DNA of 33,239 bases from an uncultured Oscillospiraceae bacterium (GCA_900546265.1 URCA01000040.1:1-33239); one strand, 5' to 3'; positions 16,253-23,596 are shown, counted from the first letter of the stretch. A program made the numbers and translations. Notes: generated by a model from the sequence alone, not told the origin.

Positions 16253-16280
16253 ACAGCCCCGGGATTTTTCCCGGGGCTGT
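16253..16280 (+). terminator. Terminator after the serpin gene (first of two identical hairpins)
   Basis: ACAGCCCCGGGA (16253-16264) and TCCCGGGGCTGT (16269-16280) pair around a short T loop. It is followed by GAGACTG rather than a T run, unlike the identical copy at 16463-16490, so termination may be weaker here. Confidence 0.7.
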
Positions 16281-16285
16281 GAGAC

Positions 16286-16457
16286 TGTCGAAAAAGTATA
16301 GCGGAGGGAGGGGGAGTGTGAGGGGGAACCGTCAGGGTTCCCTCCTCGCGCAACAATCACCCGCCCGCAGGCGTCAAAAGTGGGGAAAATCGTTCGATTT
16401 TTCCCACTTTTGCTCAGCTTGACGTAAATGGACGGCGCGAGCCGGACTTTTTCGACA
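16286..16457. repeat. Small MITE-like insert with 12-bp terminal inverted repeats
   Basis: TGTCGAAAAAGT (16286-16297) and ACTTTTTCGACA (16446-16457) are exact inverted repeats bounding 172 bases without a gene. Inside is a long hairpin, CAAAAGTGGGGAAAATCG paired with CGATTTTTCCCACTTTTG (about 16376-16413). The insert is bracketed by two identical 28-base terminator hairpins (16253-16280 and 16463-16490), which suggests that the unit arrived by insertion or duplication at a terminator. No transposase is present. Confidence 0.6.
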
Positions 16458-16462
16458 AGCTG

Positions 16463-16494
16463 ACAGCCCCGGGATTTTTCCCGGGGCTGTTTTT
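16463..16494. terminator. Second identical terminator hairpin, downstream of the zinc-ribbon gene
   Basis: The same 28-base hairpin as at 16253-16280, here followed by TTTT on the plus strand. It directly abuts the stop codon of the minus-strand gene ending at 16493. On the plus strand it is the better terminator of the pair. Confidence 0.85.
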
Positions 16495-17056
16495 AGTGGT
16501 ATATCCAGCTGAGAATAAGGGTGACTAGGCCGCCGACCCACAGGATCAGCGCACCGATCGCGCCCCATTGGTAGTAGTAATAGTTCGGCCCGGCGTCCAC
16601 GTCGATATACCAGTATCGATCCGAAAATCCAACGTCTTCGAGCAGCCGGCACAAACCGCCCAGGACGCTCAGCAAGAGGGAAGGAAGCGTCAAAGGCGAG
16701 GGAAAGACGATGAGCGAACCCAGCGCGGCGGCGGCCGTTACGCCGCAGGCGATGAGATACGGGACACGCAGCGTGTCGAACCAGTACATCCGCCGGATGA
16801 TTTTTCGGCTGATTCTTTCGACAGCCTGCTGTCCGCTGACCGGCCGAATTTTCTTCAGCGAGGCGCCGCAGTCCCGGCAAATCACGCTTTTCTCCGGGTT
16901 GCTCAGCCCGCAGCGGGGACAGAACCGTACCAGCGCGTCCGGCTCCGGCGGCTTAACGGGAGCGGCAATCTCCGCTTTTACAAGCGGGCCGCCGCACCGG
17001 CGGCAGCGGGACGCTCCCTCGTCGTGACTCAGGCCGCAGTTGGAGCAGATACGCAT
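16493..17056 (-). CDS. Double zinc-ribbon membrane protein
   Basis: A 187-residue protein of unknown function. Two treble-clef zinc ribbons occupy the N-terminal half: C4/C7 with CRRC at about 18-21, and CPRC near 46-49 with CRDC near 60-63. They are followed by a basic stretch and three predicted membrane segments (about 98-117, 121-139 and 163-184). The arrangement of cytoplasmic zinc ribbon plus C-terminal membrane anchor is common in uncharacterised Firmicutes proteins. It begins eight bases after the DUF975 gene and is probably co-transcribed with it. It may have a role in membrane organisation or protein interaction; no enzymatic motif is seen. Confidence 0.8.
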   Translation of the reverse strand: MRICSNCGLSHDEGASRCRRCGGPLVKAEIAAPVKPPEPDALVRFCPRCGLSNPEKSVICRDCGASLKKIRPVSGQQAVERISRKIIRRMYWFDTLRVPYLIACGVTAAAALGSLIVFPSPLTLPSLLLSVLGGLCRLLEDVGFSDRYWYIDVDAGPNYYYYQWGAIGALILWVGGLVTLILSWIYH

Positions 17057-17064
17057 GATTCACC

Positions 17065-17820
17065 TCAATATTGGGGATAGCCGTAAGGCGGAACGGGAGG
17101 CGCCACGGGGGGAGGGGGCAGCTGGCCGAAATCCTCCCAGCGGAGAATGCCCTGTCGGATGGCGTTGTCCTTGAGCGCGTCATACAGCCCCGCGTGGGCG
17201 GTGTACATGTAGGGGTTGACGTACACGATGCCGAGAATGCCGCAGGTCAGCCCGCTGAGCAGCATCCAGCCGAAAAAGCTCAGGTCAAAGATGAACAGGT
17301 CGCCCTTATGCCCCTGGGTCATGGCCTTGCTCATCTGCAGCGCCCGGCTGGGAGACAGGTTGGGATTTTCGTAGATGATGTAGTCGGCCATGCTGTAGGC
17401 ATAGCTCATGACAATACCGGGGATGATGAACAGCAGGCTCCACAGGAACACGAACACGTCCCGCAGCAGGGCGGTGGTCATGCTGGGGAGATAGATGCGA
17501 AAGCTGGCGAATACCTCGCCGGCCCGCGCGTTCTCCCCGCGGGAATACCGCATAAACCATCCGCGCAGCCCGGTGTGGATGACATTGCCGAGAAAAACGC
17601 TGTACACCACGCTCACCAGGCCGAGAATCAGGAACAGGGGCAGAAATACGGCAGCGAACCGGGCGGATTCGTCGGAGCCGTTCAGCTGCAGGTGAAATTG
17701 CACGCCGCCGCTGAGAGAAGCGCCACAGAGCAAAGCGGCCAGGGCGGCCAGAATGGCGTTGCTCCTCTCGGTTTGCAGCCGCCAGCGCGCCATGGATTTG
17801 ATATACCCTCGATCAAACAT
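17065..17820 (-). CDS. DUF975-family integral membrane protein
   Basis: A 251-residue multi-spanning protein with about five hydrophobic segments. It has the DUF975 pattern: an N-terminal basic helix (SMARWRLQTERSN), a central IIPGIVMSYAYSMADYIIYENPNLSPSRALQMSKAMTQGHKGDLF, then FFGWMLLSGLTCGILGIVYVNPYMYTAHAGLYDAL. The central motif recalls glycerophosphoryl-diester-phosphodiesterase membrane-domain proteins. The tail is a proline/tyrosine-rich stretch (PPPPVAPPVPPYGYPQY), a typical flexible cytoplasmic end. The function of the family is not established. A terminator stands between this gene and the flotillin gene upstream, so it may have a separate promoter, which I did not find. It is co-oriented and closely spaced with the zinc-ribbon gene. 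Confidence 0.85.
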   Translation of the reverse strand: MFDRGYIKSMARWRLQTERSNAILAALAALLCGASLSGGVQFHLQLNGSDESARFAAVFLPLFLILGLVSVVYSVFLGNVIHTGLRGWFMRYSRGENARAGEVFASFRIYLPSMTTALLRDVFVFLWSLLFIIPGIVMSYAYSMADYIIYENPNLSPSRALQMSKAMTQGHKGDLFIFDLSFFGWMLLSGLTCGILGIVYVNPYMYTAHAGLYDALKDNAIRQGILRWEDFGQLPPPPVAPPVPPYGYPQY

Positions 17821-17864
17821 GTGCCATACTCACTTTCCGGCGGCTTCCCGCCAAAAATGGATAC

Positions 17865-17893
17865 AAAAAGGGAGGGGCGCGCCGCCCCTCCCT
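17865..17893 (-). terminator. Terminator of the flotillin gene
   Basis: AGGGAGGGGCG (17869-17879) pairs with CGCCCCTCCCT (17883-17893). On the minus strand the hairpin is followed by a T run (A run at 17865-17869), just after the flotillin stop at 17910. Confidence 0.88.
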
Positions 17894-17909
17894 CTGCTTA
17901 ACGGACGGT

Positions 17910-19340
17910 TCAAGTTTCCGGCTTATCCGCCGCGTCCTCTGCGGGAACCGTCTCCTTCTCCTCCAGCTCCTTGCCCAGGAAGGCGGGAATCTGCAGGCCG
18001 GCCATCTTGAAGGTCTCGCTGATGGGCGGAATGGATTTCATCATGCCGGACAGAAAATTCGCGGTGGTGGGGCTTCCGCCCTCGCCGTTCATGCTGTCCC
18101 AGACGGTGATCTTGTCGATGTTCAGGTTCTTGACGGCCTCCACCTGGATCTTGGTCAGTTCCTCAATCTTATCCGCCAGCAGCAGCTGCACGGCTTCCTG
18201 AGAGCTGCCCGCCGCCTTGACGATATCGGAGAAACCGGCCGCCTGCTTGGACAGGATTTCCTGAATACCGCGGGCCTGCGCTTCCATCTTGGCGTAAATT
18301 GCGTCGGCCTCACCCTTGGCCAGCCGGCGGGACTGCTCGGCCTCGGCCTCGGCTTCCAGGACCAGCTTTTCCTTCTCGATCTGCGCGTTGACGATGATGT
18401 CGGCCTGCTGGGTGGCCAATTCGCGGGCGGCACGGGCCTTTTCCGCCTGTTCCTCGGCCGCGTAGGCCTCTTCCTTCGCCTTGGCCTCGGCCAGCTTCTC
18501 GGCGGTCACCGCGCGGCGCAGGGACTCGGCTTCCATTTCGCGGCGGGTGGCATCGGACTTGGCCACGTCGGCCTTGGATTTGTTTTCGCCGTCCACGGCG
18601 GTGGCGTTGGCCGCGGCCACGGAGATACGCTGGTCGCGCACGGCATTGGCCTCGCCGATGGAGCCTTCGCGGTTCCGCTCGGCCACCTGGATACGGGCTT
18701 CGTTGATGGCCTTGGCGGCCGCTTCCTTACCAAGGGCCTCGATGTAGCCGGACTCGTCGCTGATGTCGGTGACGTTCACGTTAATGAGCCGCAGGCCGAT
18801 TTTCCGCAGCTCGCTCTCCACGCAGGAGGACACGGCTTCCAGGAATTTGTCGCGGTCGGTGTTGATTTCCTCAATCTGCATGGTGGCGATAATCAGACGC
18901 ATCTGGCCGAAAATGATGTCCTTAGCCAGCTCTTGTACCTCCACCAGCTTCAGACCCAGCAGCCGCTCGGCCGCGTTCTGCATGGTGCCCGGTTCGGTGG
19001 AAATGCCGACGGTAAACCGGGCGGGCACGTCGATGCGGATGTTCTGGCGGGACAGGGCATTTTTCAGATCCACGCTGATGGACATGGGGGTCAGATCCAT
19101 GTACTCGTACGCCTGGACGATGGGCTTGATGAACGCGGCGCCGCCGTGGATGCATTTGGCGCTGCGGGCGGTGCCGTCCTTGTTGGTGCCGACCTTACCG
19201 TAGATGACCATGACCTTGTCGGAGGGGCAGCGGCGGTACCGCGACAGGATGAACAGAATGACGCTGAACAAGATGAGCACGGCCACGATGGCCACCACGA
19301 TCACGCTCGGAGGGATGGATGCCGCGAGGATTGGTTTCAT
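17910..19340 (-). CDS. floT: Flotillin-like protein (SPFH domain)
   Basis: A 476-residue membrane-microdomain scaffold. A single N-terminal membrane segment (about 12-34) is followed by an SPFH/band-7 domain (about 36-200, with DKVMVIYGKVG, VQAYEYMDLTPMSISVDLKNALS and INVNVTDISDESGYIEALG). A long Ala/Glu-rich coiled coil (about 200-370, with EAEAEAEQSRRLAKGEADAI) leads to a C-terminal oligomerisation region (DKITVWDSMNGEGG). Length and order match B. subtilis FloT/YuaG. Flotillins organise lipid-ordered domains that host signalling and secretion proteins. It follows an NfeD-like gene by 55 bases, the conserved yuaF-yuaG arrangement, and has AGGAGT upstream of the start. Confidence 0.95.
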   Translation of the reverse strand: MKPILAASIPPSVIVVAIVAVLILFSVILFILSRYRRCPSDKVMVIYGKVGTNKDGTARSAKCIHGGAAFIKPIVQAYEYMDLTPMSISVDLKNALSRQNIRIDVPARFTVGISTEPGTMQNAAERLLGLKLVEVQELAKDIIFGQMRLIIATMQIEEINTDRDKFLEAVSSCVESELRKIGLRLINVNVTDISDESGYIEALGKEAAAKAINEARIQVAERNREGSIGEANAVRDQRISVAAANATAVDGENKSKADVAKSDATRREMEAESLRRAVTAEKLAEAKAKEEAYAAEEQAEKARAARELATQQADIIVNAQIEKEKLVLEAEAEAEQSRRLAKGEADAIYAKMEAQARGIQEILSKQAAGFSDIVKAAGSSQEAVQLLLADKIEELTKIQVEAVKNLNIDKITVWDSMNGEGGSPTTANFLSGMMKSIPPISETFKMAGLQIPAFLGKELEEKETVPAEDAADKPET

Positions 19341-19395
19341 ACTCTACACTCCTTTTTTATCAATGGGGGACAGCCCCCCTGTGAGACGATGGGAA

Positions 19396-20070
19396 TCAGT
19401 CGATGGGGGCCACCACCAGCACGTCGTTTTCCACGACGCCGGTCACCTGTACCCGCTGGCCGGTTTTCAGCGGCCCGGCTGGGCAGATGGCATCCATCTC
19501 GGTAAAGCGTTCCTGCACAATCAGGGTCACCTTGCCTTTGGCGTTTTCCAGAATCGGGACATAGACCTCGCCTGTCAGCCCGATGGCGTTCATCGTGTCC
19601 AGGTTGCCGCTCTGCTGCAGGTCGTTGGCGACCTTGAGCAGGATGGCCACCACGAACATGGCGATGAATCCGGCCACCAGGGCGAGGAAGATGGATAGAA
19701 CGGCGGGCACATGCATATCCAGCAGGGCGATGCCTACCCAGCCGAAAAGGGTCAGGAAGGCGACGACTCCCCGCACGGTAATCAGATGCCAGTCGCCGGA
19801 ATGCTCGGCGCCTTGGCTGTTTGCGTCATGGCCGAAATCGTGATCCTGTTCGCAGCCGCCGTGATCCAAATCCCCGTGATCCAGGGAGCCGTCATGATCC
19901 AAGCCGCCGTCATGGTCGAAGCTGCCGTCGTGATCGACATCACCGCCCCCGTCCTGGGTAAAGCCGATGAGGGTCAGAATGGTCTGCAGCAGCAAGATGA
20001 GTGTGGCGGGAATGGCGACGACATAGAGAATTTGCTGCAGGGGCTGCAGGGCGTTCCACCAGTCTAACAT
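19396..20070 (-). CDS. NfeD-like membrane protein with His/Asp-rich insertion
   Basis: A 224-residue partner of flotillin. A first membrane segment (about 10-37) is followed by an unusual 50-residue region (about 40-90) of repeated D-H-D-G units, then two or more membrane segments (about 97-150) and a C-terminal OB-fold domain (about 158-224: TGEVYVPILENAKGKVTLIVQERFTEMDA, then VQVTGVVENDVLVV) typical of NfeD1b/YuaF. The repeats are encoded by 15/18-base tandem units at 19861-19941. The His/Asp density suggests metal binding, but the segment is not part of the usual family. B. subtilis YuaF works with FloT in membrane fluidity control. Co-transcription with flotillin is likely. Confidence 0.88.
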   Translation of the reverse strand: MLDWWNALQPLQQILYVVAIPATLILLLQTILTLIGFTQDGGGDVDHDGSFDHDGGLDHDGSLDHGDLDHGGCEQDHDFGHDANSQGAEHSGDWHLITVRGVVAFLTLFGWVGIALLDMHVPAVLSIFLALVAGFIAMFVVAILLKVANDLQQSGNLDTMNAIGLTGEVYVPILENAKGKVTLIVQERFTEMDAICPAGPLKTGQRVQVTGVVENDVLVVAPID

Positions 20071-20116
20071 GTTAGGCTCCTTTTCTCCGGCGACTGCTTG
20101 GTTTGCGTGGGGTGGC

Positions 20117-20146
20117 CGGTTCCGTTCTCGCCGGAAAACGGAACCG
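20117..20146. other. Hairpin between the DUF1836 and NfeD-like genes
   Basis: CGGTTCCGTT (20117-20126) pairs with AACGGAACCG (20137-20146). No T run follows on the minus strand, so it is more likely a processing or stability element than a terminator. A 10-base palindrome TTGTCGACAA lies close by (20155-20164). Confidence 0.4.
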
Positions 20147-20184
20147 CCGGCGCATTGTCGACAATGGAGGGATCCGTCGGTCGA

Positions 20185-20757
20185 TCAGCGCATGGGGCAC
20201 ATCTGTTCGTAAATCGCGTCAGCCTGCTGCATCAGGGTAGCGGCCGCTATGTTGAGCAGCATGACGGCAAGCGCGTCGGACAGGCGCTCCTTGGCGCCTA
20301 GCACGGGTCCCTCATAACCCTCAAGTTGCGCACCGATGAGGGTTATGACAAACTCGTGATGGATGGTTCTCTCCCGCTCCATGGCAAACAGGCCCGCGCA
20401 TACCATATTATATAGGGCGGGTTCGGGGATAATGTCATCGGATCGATCCTCCACGCTGCCGTTGACATAGGACAGCAATGCCGCTATTTTGTCGAGCTGC
20501 ATGGCGGGGCGCAGAAGGTTGATCAGAAGAATCCGGGCCACCTGCAGCTCGCCGTACTTTTTGTTGACCGGCTTGGACACCCAGCCGCGTTTGACCCAGT
20601 TCTGAATGGTCGTGGGGCTCAGCCCGGTCATCTCGGTCAGCTGGGACAGCAGCAGCCCGCCGCCGGATACCGCAAAAATCGGAGTCAGAACCGAAAAGGC
20701 GTTGTCGGCCGCCTCCTCGGGAAGCGGCAGCGTGGTGCCGGGTAGCACTTGTGCCAT
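20185..20757 (-). CDS. DUF1836-domain transcriptional regulator
   Basis: A 190-residue protein with a MerR-like helix-turn-helix near the N-terminal third (LLLSQLTEMTGLSPTTIQNWVKRGWVSKPVNKKYGELQVARILLINLLR, about 35-85), the hallmark of DUF1836. The remainder is helical. The family is common in Clostridia and its targets are poorly known. The ATG at 20757 is preferred over the GTG two codons earlier because AAGAAGG then stands about eight bases upstream. The nearby promoter carries two direct repeats in its spacer, which may be its own operator. It lies 114 bases upstream of the NfeD-like and flotillin genes in the same direction and may control them; this is inference. Confidence 0.82.
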   Translation of the reverse strand: MAQVLPGTTLPLPEEAADNAFSVLTPIFAVSGGGLLLSQLTEMTGLSPTTIQNWVKRGWVSKPVNKKYGELQVARILLINLLRPAMQLDKIAALLSYVNGSVEDRSDDIIPEPALYNMVCAGLFAMERERTIHHEFVITLIGAQLEGYEGPVLGAKERLSDALAVMLLNIAAATLMQQADAIYEQMCPMR

Positions 20758-20810
20758 GGTCACACCTTCTTTCTCTTACAGTATGTCGACCTCTTTTCAA
20801 GTTCTATTGC

Positions 20811-20839
20811 ATTATATCACATGGTCACATGAACCTCAA
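20811..20839 (-). promoter_or_regulatory. Promoter with direct-repeat operator for the DUF1836 gene
   Basis: On the minus strand TTGAGG (20839-20834), a 17-base spacer and a consensus TATAAT (20816-20811) form a good promoter. The spacer is made of two direct repeats, read on the plus strand as TCACATG (20817-20823) and TCACATG (20825-20831), eight bases apart. A protein bound there would block RNA polymerase. Confidence 0.65.
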
Positions 20840-21052
20840 ATTGGTTTTTTTATCTTCCGCGGACATTGAATAGAGAATAGAACGATTTATCTCTCGTTTT
20901 CTTCTATATTCTAACATTTTCTTTGATTATCTATCGAATTCTTGGAAATGGTTTCCGCGCAGGCGGACGGTGCCTCCTCTCCGCCCCGGTATCCGACGGA
21001 AAAACCGGGGAATCCTTTCGGCCCTCCGGGAACTTTATGAATTTTTACCACT

Positions 21053-21080
21053 TTACTTTGTTAGCAGGATAGTGTATCAT
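21053..21080 (+). promoter_or_regulatory. Promoter of the amino-acid ABC transporter operon
   Basis: TTTACT (21053-21058) and TATCAT (21075-21080) are separated by 16 bases, about 85 bases before the binding-protein start. The downstream leader holds two hairpins, listed separately. Confidence 0.55.
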
Positions 21081-21102
21081 AAAAAAGGTTAAATTGTCTA
21101 AA

Positions 21103-21144
21103 AAAGCCGCTGTCAGGCGGCTTTCCCGGCGGATATCCCGCCGG
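21103..21144 (+). promoter_or_regulatory. Two leader hairpins before the binding-protein gene
   Basis: AAAGCCGC (21103-21110) pairs with GCGGCTTT (21117-21124), and CCGGCGG (21126-21132) pairs with CCGCCGG (21138-21144). Neither is followed by a T run. They stand just before the strong ribosome binding site TAGGAGGAGGAG and could stabilise the mRNA or control its translation. I do not recognise a riboswitch class. Confidence 0.4.
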
Positions 21145-21165
21145 AAATAGGAGGAGGAGAGCAAA

Positions 21166-22050
21166 GTGAAGATTAAGAAGTTGGCTGCCGCCGCTCTGGC
21201 GACCCTGTTGGGCGCTTCGCTGCTGGCCGGCTGCGGCGCCGCCGGTTCCAAGAAGGAGTACCGGATCCTAGACGAAACCCTGAAGGATGAACACTACGTC
21301 ATCGGATTCAAAAAGGGCAACGAGACGCTGCGCGACGAGGTGCAGCGGATTCTGGTAGAGCTCCAGAAGGACGGCACTTTGTCCGCTATCAGCAAGGAGT
21401 GGTTTGGCGAGGACAAATCGATTGTTCCCACCACCTTCACCCCGTCCGGCGCCACCGACGATTCCCTGCAGAAGGTGAAGGACAAGGGCGTGTTTACCCT
21501 TGGCCTGGACGACAGCTTCCCGCCCATGGGCTTCCGCTCGGAGAACGGTATGGACGTGGTGGGCTTTGACATCGACGTGGCCAAAAAGGTCTGCGAAAAG
21601 ATGGGCGTCACCCTGGTAACGCAGCCCATCAGCTGGGACGCCAAGGACAGCGAGCTCAGCAGCGGCAAAATCGACTGCATCTGGAACGGTTTCACCTCCC
21701 TGCCCGAGCGGGAGGAAGCCATGACGCTGTCCTTCCCCTATATGGTCAACAAGCAGGTCGTGGTGGTCCTCAAGGATTCACCCATCAAGACGCTGGCCGA
21801 TCAGAAGGACAAAACCGTGGTGCTGCAGAAAGGCTCCTCCGCCCTGGATGCGCTGGAGGCCAAGCCCGAGCTGAAAGCCAGCCTGAAGGGCGAGGGCCCC
21901 ATCCAGGTGGCCAACAACGTGCTGGCGCTCAACGATCTGGGTAAGGGAGCCAACGGCGGCGACGCTGTCATCATGGATGAAGTGGTGGCCAAATACTACA
22001 CCAGCCACCGGGATCAGCTCGTTAAGGACACCGCGAGCAAAGCGGAATAA
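21166..22050 (+). CDS. Amino-acid ABC transporter substrate-binding lipoprotein, apparently circularly permuted
   Basis: A 294-residue lipoprotein (GTG start; lipobox LAGC, C23) of the SBP_bac_3 family that delivers polar amino acids to the permease encoded next. Residues about 31-87 (YRILDETLKDEHYVIGFKKG, then LRDEVQRILVELQKDGTL and EWFGED) look like the normal C-terminal end of the family, yet they lie at the N terminus. A linker (PTTFTPSGAT, 88-97) leads to the usual beginning (LQKVKDKGVFTLGLDDSFPPMGF, from 101), then GFDIDVA (133-139), LPERE with R182 as likely ligand-carboxylate contact, QKGSSA (221-226) and MDE with D271 as likely amino-group contact. The frame ends about 20 residues later, where the moved segment would normally begin. 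The reading frame is unbroken, so this is not a frameshift artefact within the window. See findings. Confidence 0.9.
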   Translation: MKIKKLAAAALATLLGASLLAGCGAAGSKKEYRILDETLKDEHYVIGFKKGNETLRDEVQRILVELQKDGTLSAISKEWFGEDKSIVPTTFTPSGATDDSLQKVKDKGVFTLGLDDSFPPMGFRSENGMDVVGFDIDVAKKVCEKMGVTLVTQPISWDAKDSELSSGKIDCIWNGFTSLPEREEAMTLSFPYMVNKQVVVVLKDSPIKTLADQKDKTVVLQKGSSALDALEAKPELKASLKGEGPIQVANNVLALNDLGKGANGGDAVIMDEVVAKYYTSHRDQLVKDTASKAE

Positions 22051-22064
22051 CGGTTAGGCGTTTC

Positions 22065-22098
22065 CATAAGGGCAGGCAGCCGCCTGCCCTTATGTTTT
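22065..22098 (+). terminator. Intra-operon terminator after the binding-protein gene
   Basis: CATAAGGGCAGGC (22065-22077) pairs with GCCTGCCCTTATG (22082-22094) and is followed by TTTT. Partial termination here would give more binding protein than permease, as is common in such operons. Confidence 0.88.
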
Positions 22099-22143
22099 GA
22101 GCAGTATTGGTGCCGCCCGCGCGCGGCGGAATGGGGGAACCTC

Positions 22144-22791
22144 ATGAGTTGGAATCAAATTGCCGAGATGCTTCTCCATATGCTGGACGCATCCAAAATG
22201 ACCCTGCTGGTGTTTGTTCTGACGCTGGCCTTTGCCCTGCCGCTGGGGATGCTGGTGGCTGTGGGGCGGATGTCCAAAATCAAAATCATCAGCTGGATTA
22301 TCCAGGCGTACCTGCTGGTGATGCGGGGAACACCCCTAATCCTGCAGCTGATTTTCTTCTACTTCGCGCCGGATATCATCGGGATTCATCTGACCCGGTT
22401 TCAGGCCGCTATCGTGGCGTTTACCCTCAATTACGCGGCGTATTTCGCGGAAATCTACCGAGGCGGCATCGAAAGCGTCCCCTTGGGGCAGCGGGAGGCA
22501 GCCAACGTGCTGGGCCTGTCCCGCACCCATACCTTCTTCCGCATCGTGCTGCCCCAGGTGGTCAAGAAGGTGCTGCCGCCCATGAGCAACGAATTTATGA
22601 CCCTGGTCAAGGATACCGCCTTGGCCCAGACCATCGGCGTGGCGGAGCTGTTCCAGTTTGCGCAGAGCACCTCCAGCCGCACCTTTTCGATCCTGCCCAT
22701 ATTTGTCGCCGGTATTTTCTATCTGGTGATGAATGCGGTGGTCAACCTCGGTTTCAATCTGGCGGAAAAGAAATTCAATTACTATACGTGA
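22144..22791 (+). CDS. Amino-acid ABC transporter permease (HisM/GlnP family)
   Basis: A 215-residue membrane permease for polar amino acids. It has about five membrane segments and the cytoplasmic EAA loop that docks the ATPase (REAANVLGLSRTHTFFRIVLPQ, about 118-139). The N-terminal part (LVMRGTPLILQLIFFYF) is a family hallmark. A single permease gene implies a homodimer. GGGGGAACC precedes the ATG. It follows the binding-protein gene after the terminator at 22065 and precedes the ATPase gene by 19 bases. Substrate specificity is not readable from the sequence. Confidence 0.94.
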   Translation: MSWNQIAEMLLHMLDASKMTLLVFVLTLAFALPLGMLVAVGRMSKIKIISWIIQAYLLVMRGTPLILQLIFFYFAPDIIGIHLTRFQAAIVAFTLNYAAYFAEIYRGGIESVPLGQREAANVLGLSRTHTFFRIVLPQVVKKVLPPMSNEFMTLVKDTALAQTIGVAELFQFAQSTSSRTFSILPIFVAGIFYLVMNAVVNLGFNLAEKKFNYYT

Positions 22792-22810
22792 GGAAAGGAG
22801 GGGCCTGTCC

Positions 22811-23584
22811 ATGAGTTTGCTGAGCGTGAAGGACGTCTGCAAGGCGTTTGGGAAAAACGAGGTGCTCCAGGGGATCACCTTTGAGGTGCGCCAGGGGGAA
22901 GTGCTGTCCATCATCGGCCCGTCCGGCTCCGGCAAATCCACCCTCCTGCGCTGCCTGACCCTGCTGGAGCGGGTGGATACCGGCTGTATCGCGTATGAGG
23001 ATTTGACCATGGTGTCCATGGCCGCCGGCGAGCGGGCAAACCGCTGCGTGTACAGCCCCGGGCCGGTGCTGCAGCAGATCCGCCGCCGGTTTGGGCTGGT
23101 GTTTCAGAACTTCAATCTGTTTCCCCATATGTCGGTGATGCAGAACCTGACCGAAGCCCCTGTCCGGGTGGCTGGGCGAAGCAAGGACGAGGCCCGCCGG
23201 GAGGCGACGGCCCTGCTCGAGAAGGTGGGGCTTTCCGACAAGGCGGACGCGTATCCCTGCGAGTTGTCCGGCGGGCAGCAGCAGCGGGTGGCCATTGCCC
23301 GGGCGCTGGCCATGCATCCGGATATCCTGTTTTTCGATGAACCCACCTCCGCCCTGGATCCCGAGCTGACCGGGGAAATCCTCAAGGTCATCCGGTCGCT
23401 GGCTGAGGAGAAGATGACCATGGTGGTGGTGACCCACGAGATGGCCTTTGCCCGCGACGTGTCCGACCGGGTAATTTTTATGGACGGCGGCGTTATCGTG
23501 GAGGAGGGGGATCCCCGCCAGGTCATCGAAAATCCACAGAGTGAGCGCACCCGCGCGTTCCTGGCTCGGTTTAACCAGACGTAA
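22811..23584 (+). CDS. Amino-acid ABC transporter ATP-binding protein (GlnQ/HisP family)
   Basis: A 257-residue ATPase completing the amino-acid importer. Motifs are Walker A GPSGSGKST (36-44), Q-loop VFQNFNLFPH (97-106), signature LSGGQQQRVAIARAL (152-166), Walker B ILFFDEPTSALDPE (172-185) and the switch histidine in VVTHEMAFARDVSDRVIFMDGG. Compared with typical GlnQ it has a slightly longer loop at about 65-90 (AAGERANRCVYSPGPVLQQI). The ATG at 22811 is chosen because AGGAAAGGAGGGG precedes it and the protein starts as in homologues; the frame extends further upstream inside the permease gene. It is the last gene of the operon, closed by the terminator at 23597. Confidence 0.95.
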   Translation: MSLLSVKDVCKAFGKNEVLQGITFEVRQGEVLSIIGPSGSGKSTLLRCLTLLERVDTGCIAYEDLTMVSMAAGERANRCVYSPGPVLQQIRRRFGLVFQNFNLFPHMSVMQNLTEAPVRVAGRSKDEARREATALLEKVGLSDKADAYPCELSGGQQQRVAIARALAMHPDILFFDEPTSALDPELTGEILKVIRSLAEEKMTMVVVTHEMAFARDVSDRVIFMDGGVIVEEGDPRQVIENPQSERTRAFLARFNQT

Positions 23585-23596
23585 ATCACACATGAA

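Larger units (their letters stand above)
20840..21165. other. A/T-rich gene-free interval between divergent genes
   Basis: From 20840 to about 21050 I see no gene and no further clear signal in a stretch rich in T and A that contrasts with its GC-rich surroundings. Its right part carries the promoter and leader hairpins of the amino-acid transporter. The interval separates the minus-strand flotillin/DUF1836 group from the plus-strand transporter operon. Confidence 0.6.

Noticed and set aside
16374..16880. Minus-strand open frame overlapping the small insert and the zinc-ribbon gene
   Set aside because: It runs through a terminator hairpin and inverted repeats and overlaps a better-supported gene in a different frame.
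21166..22050. A frameshifted or truncated binding-protein gene as explanation of the odd domain order
   Set aside because: The frame is open throughout, with a good lipoprotein signal, start and terminator, and the displaced segment occurs once only, at the N terminus.
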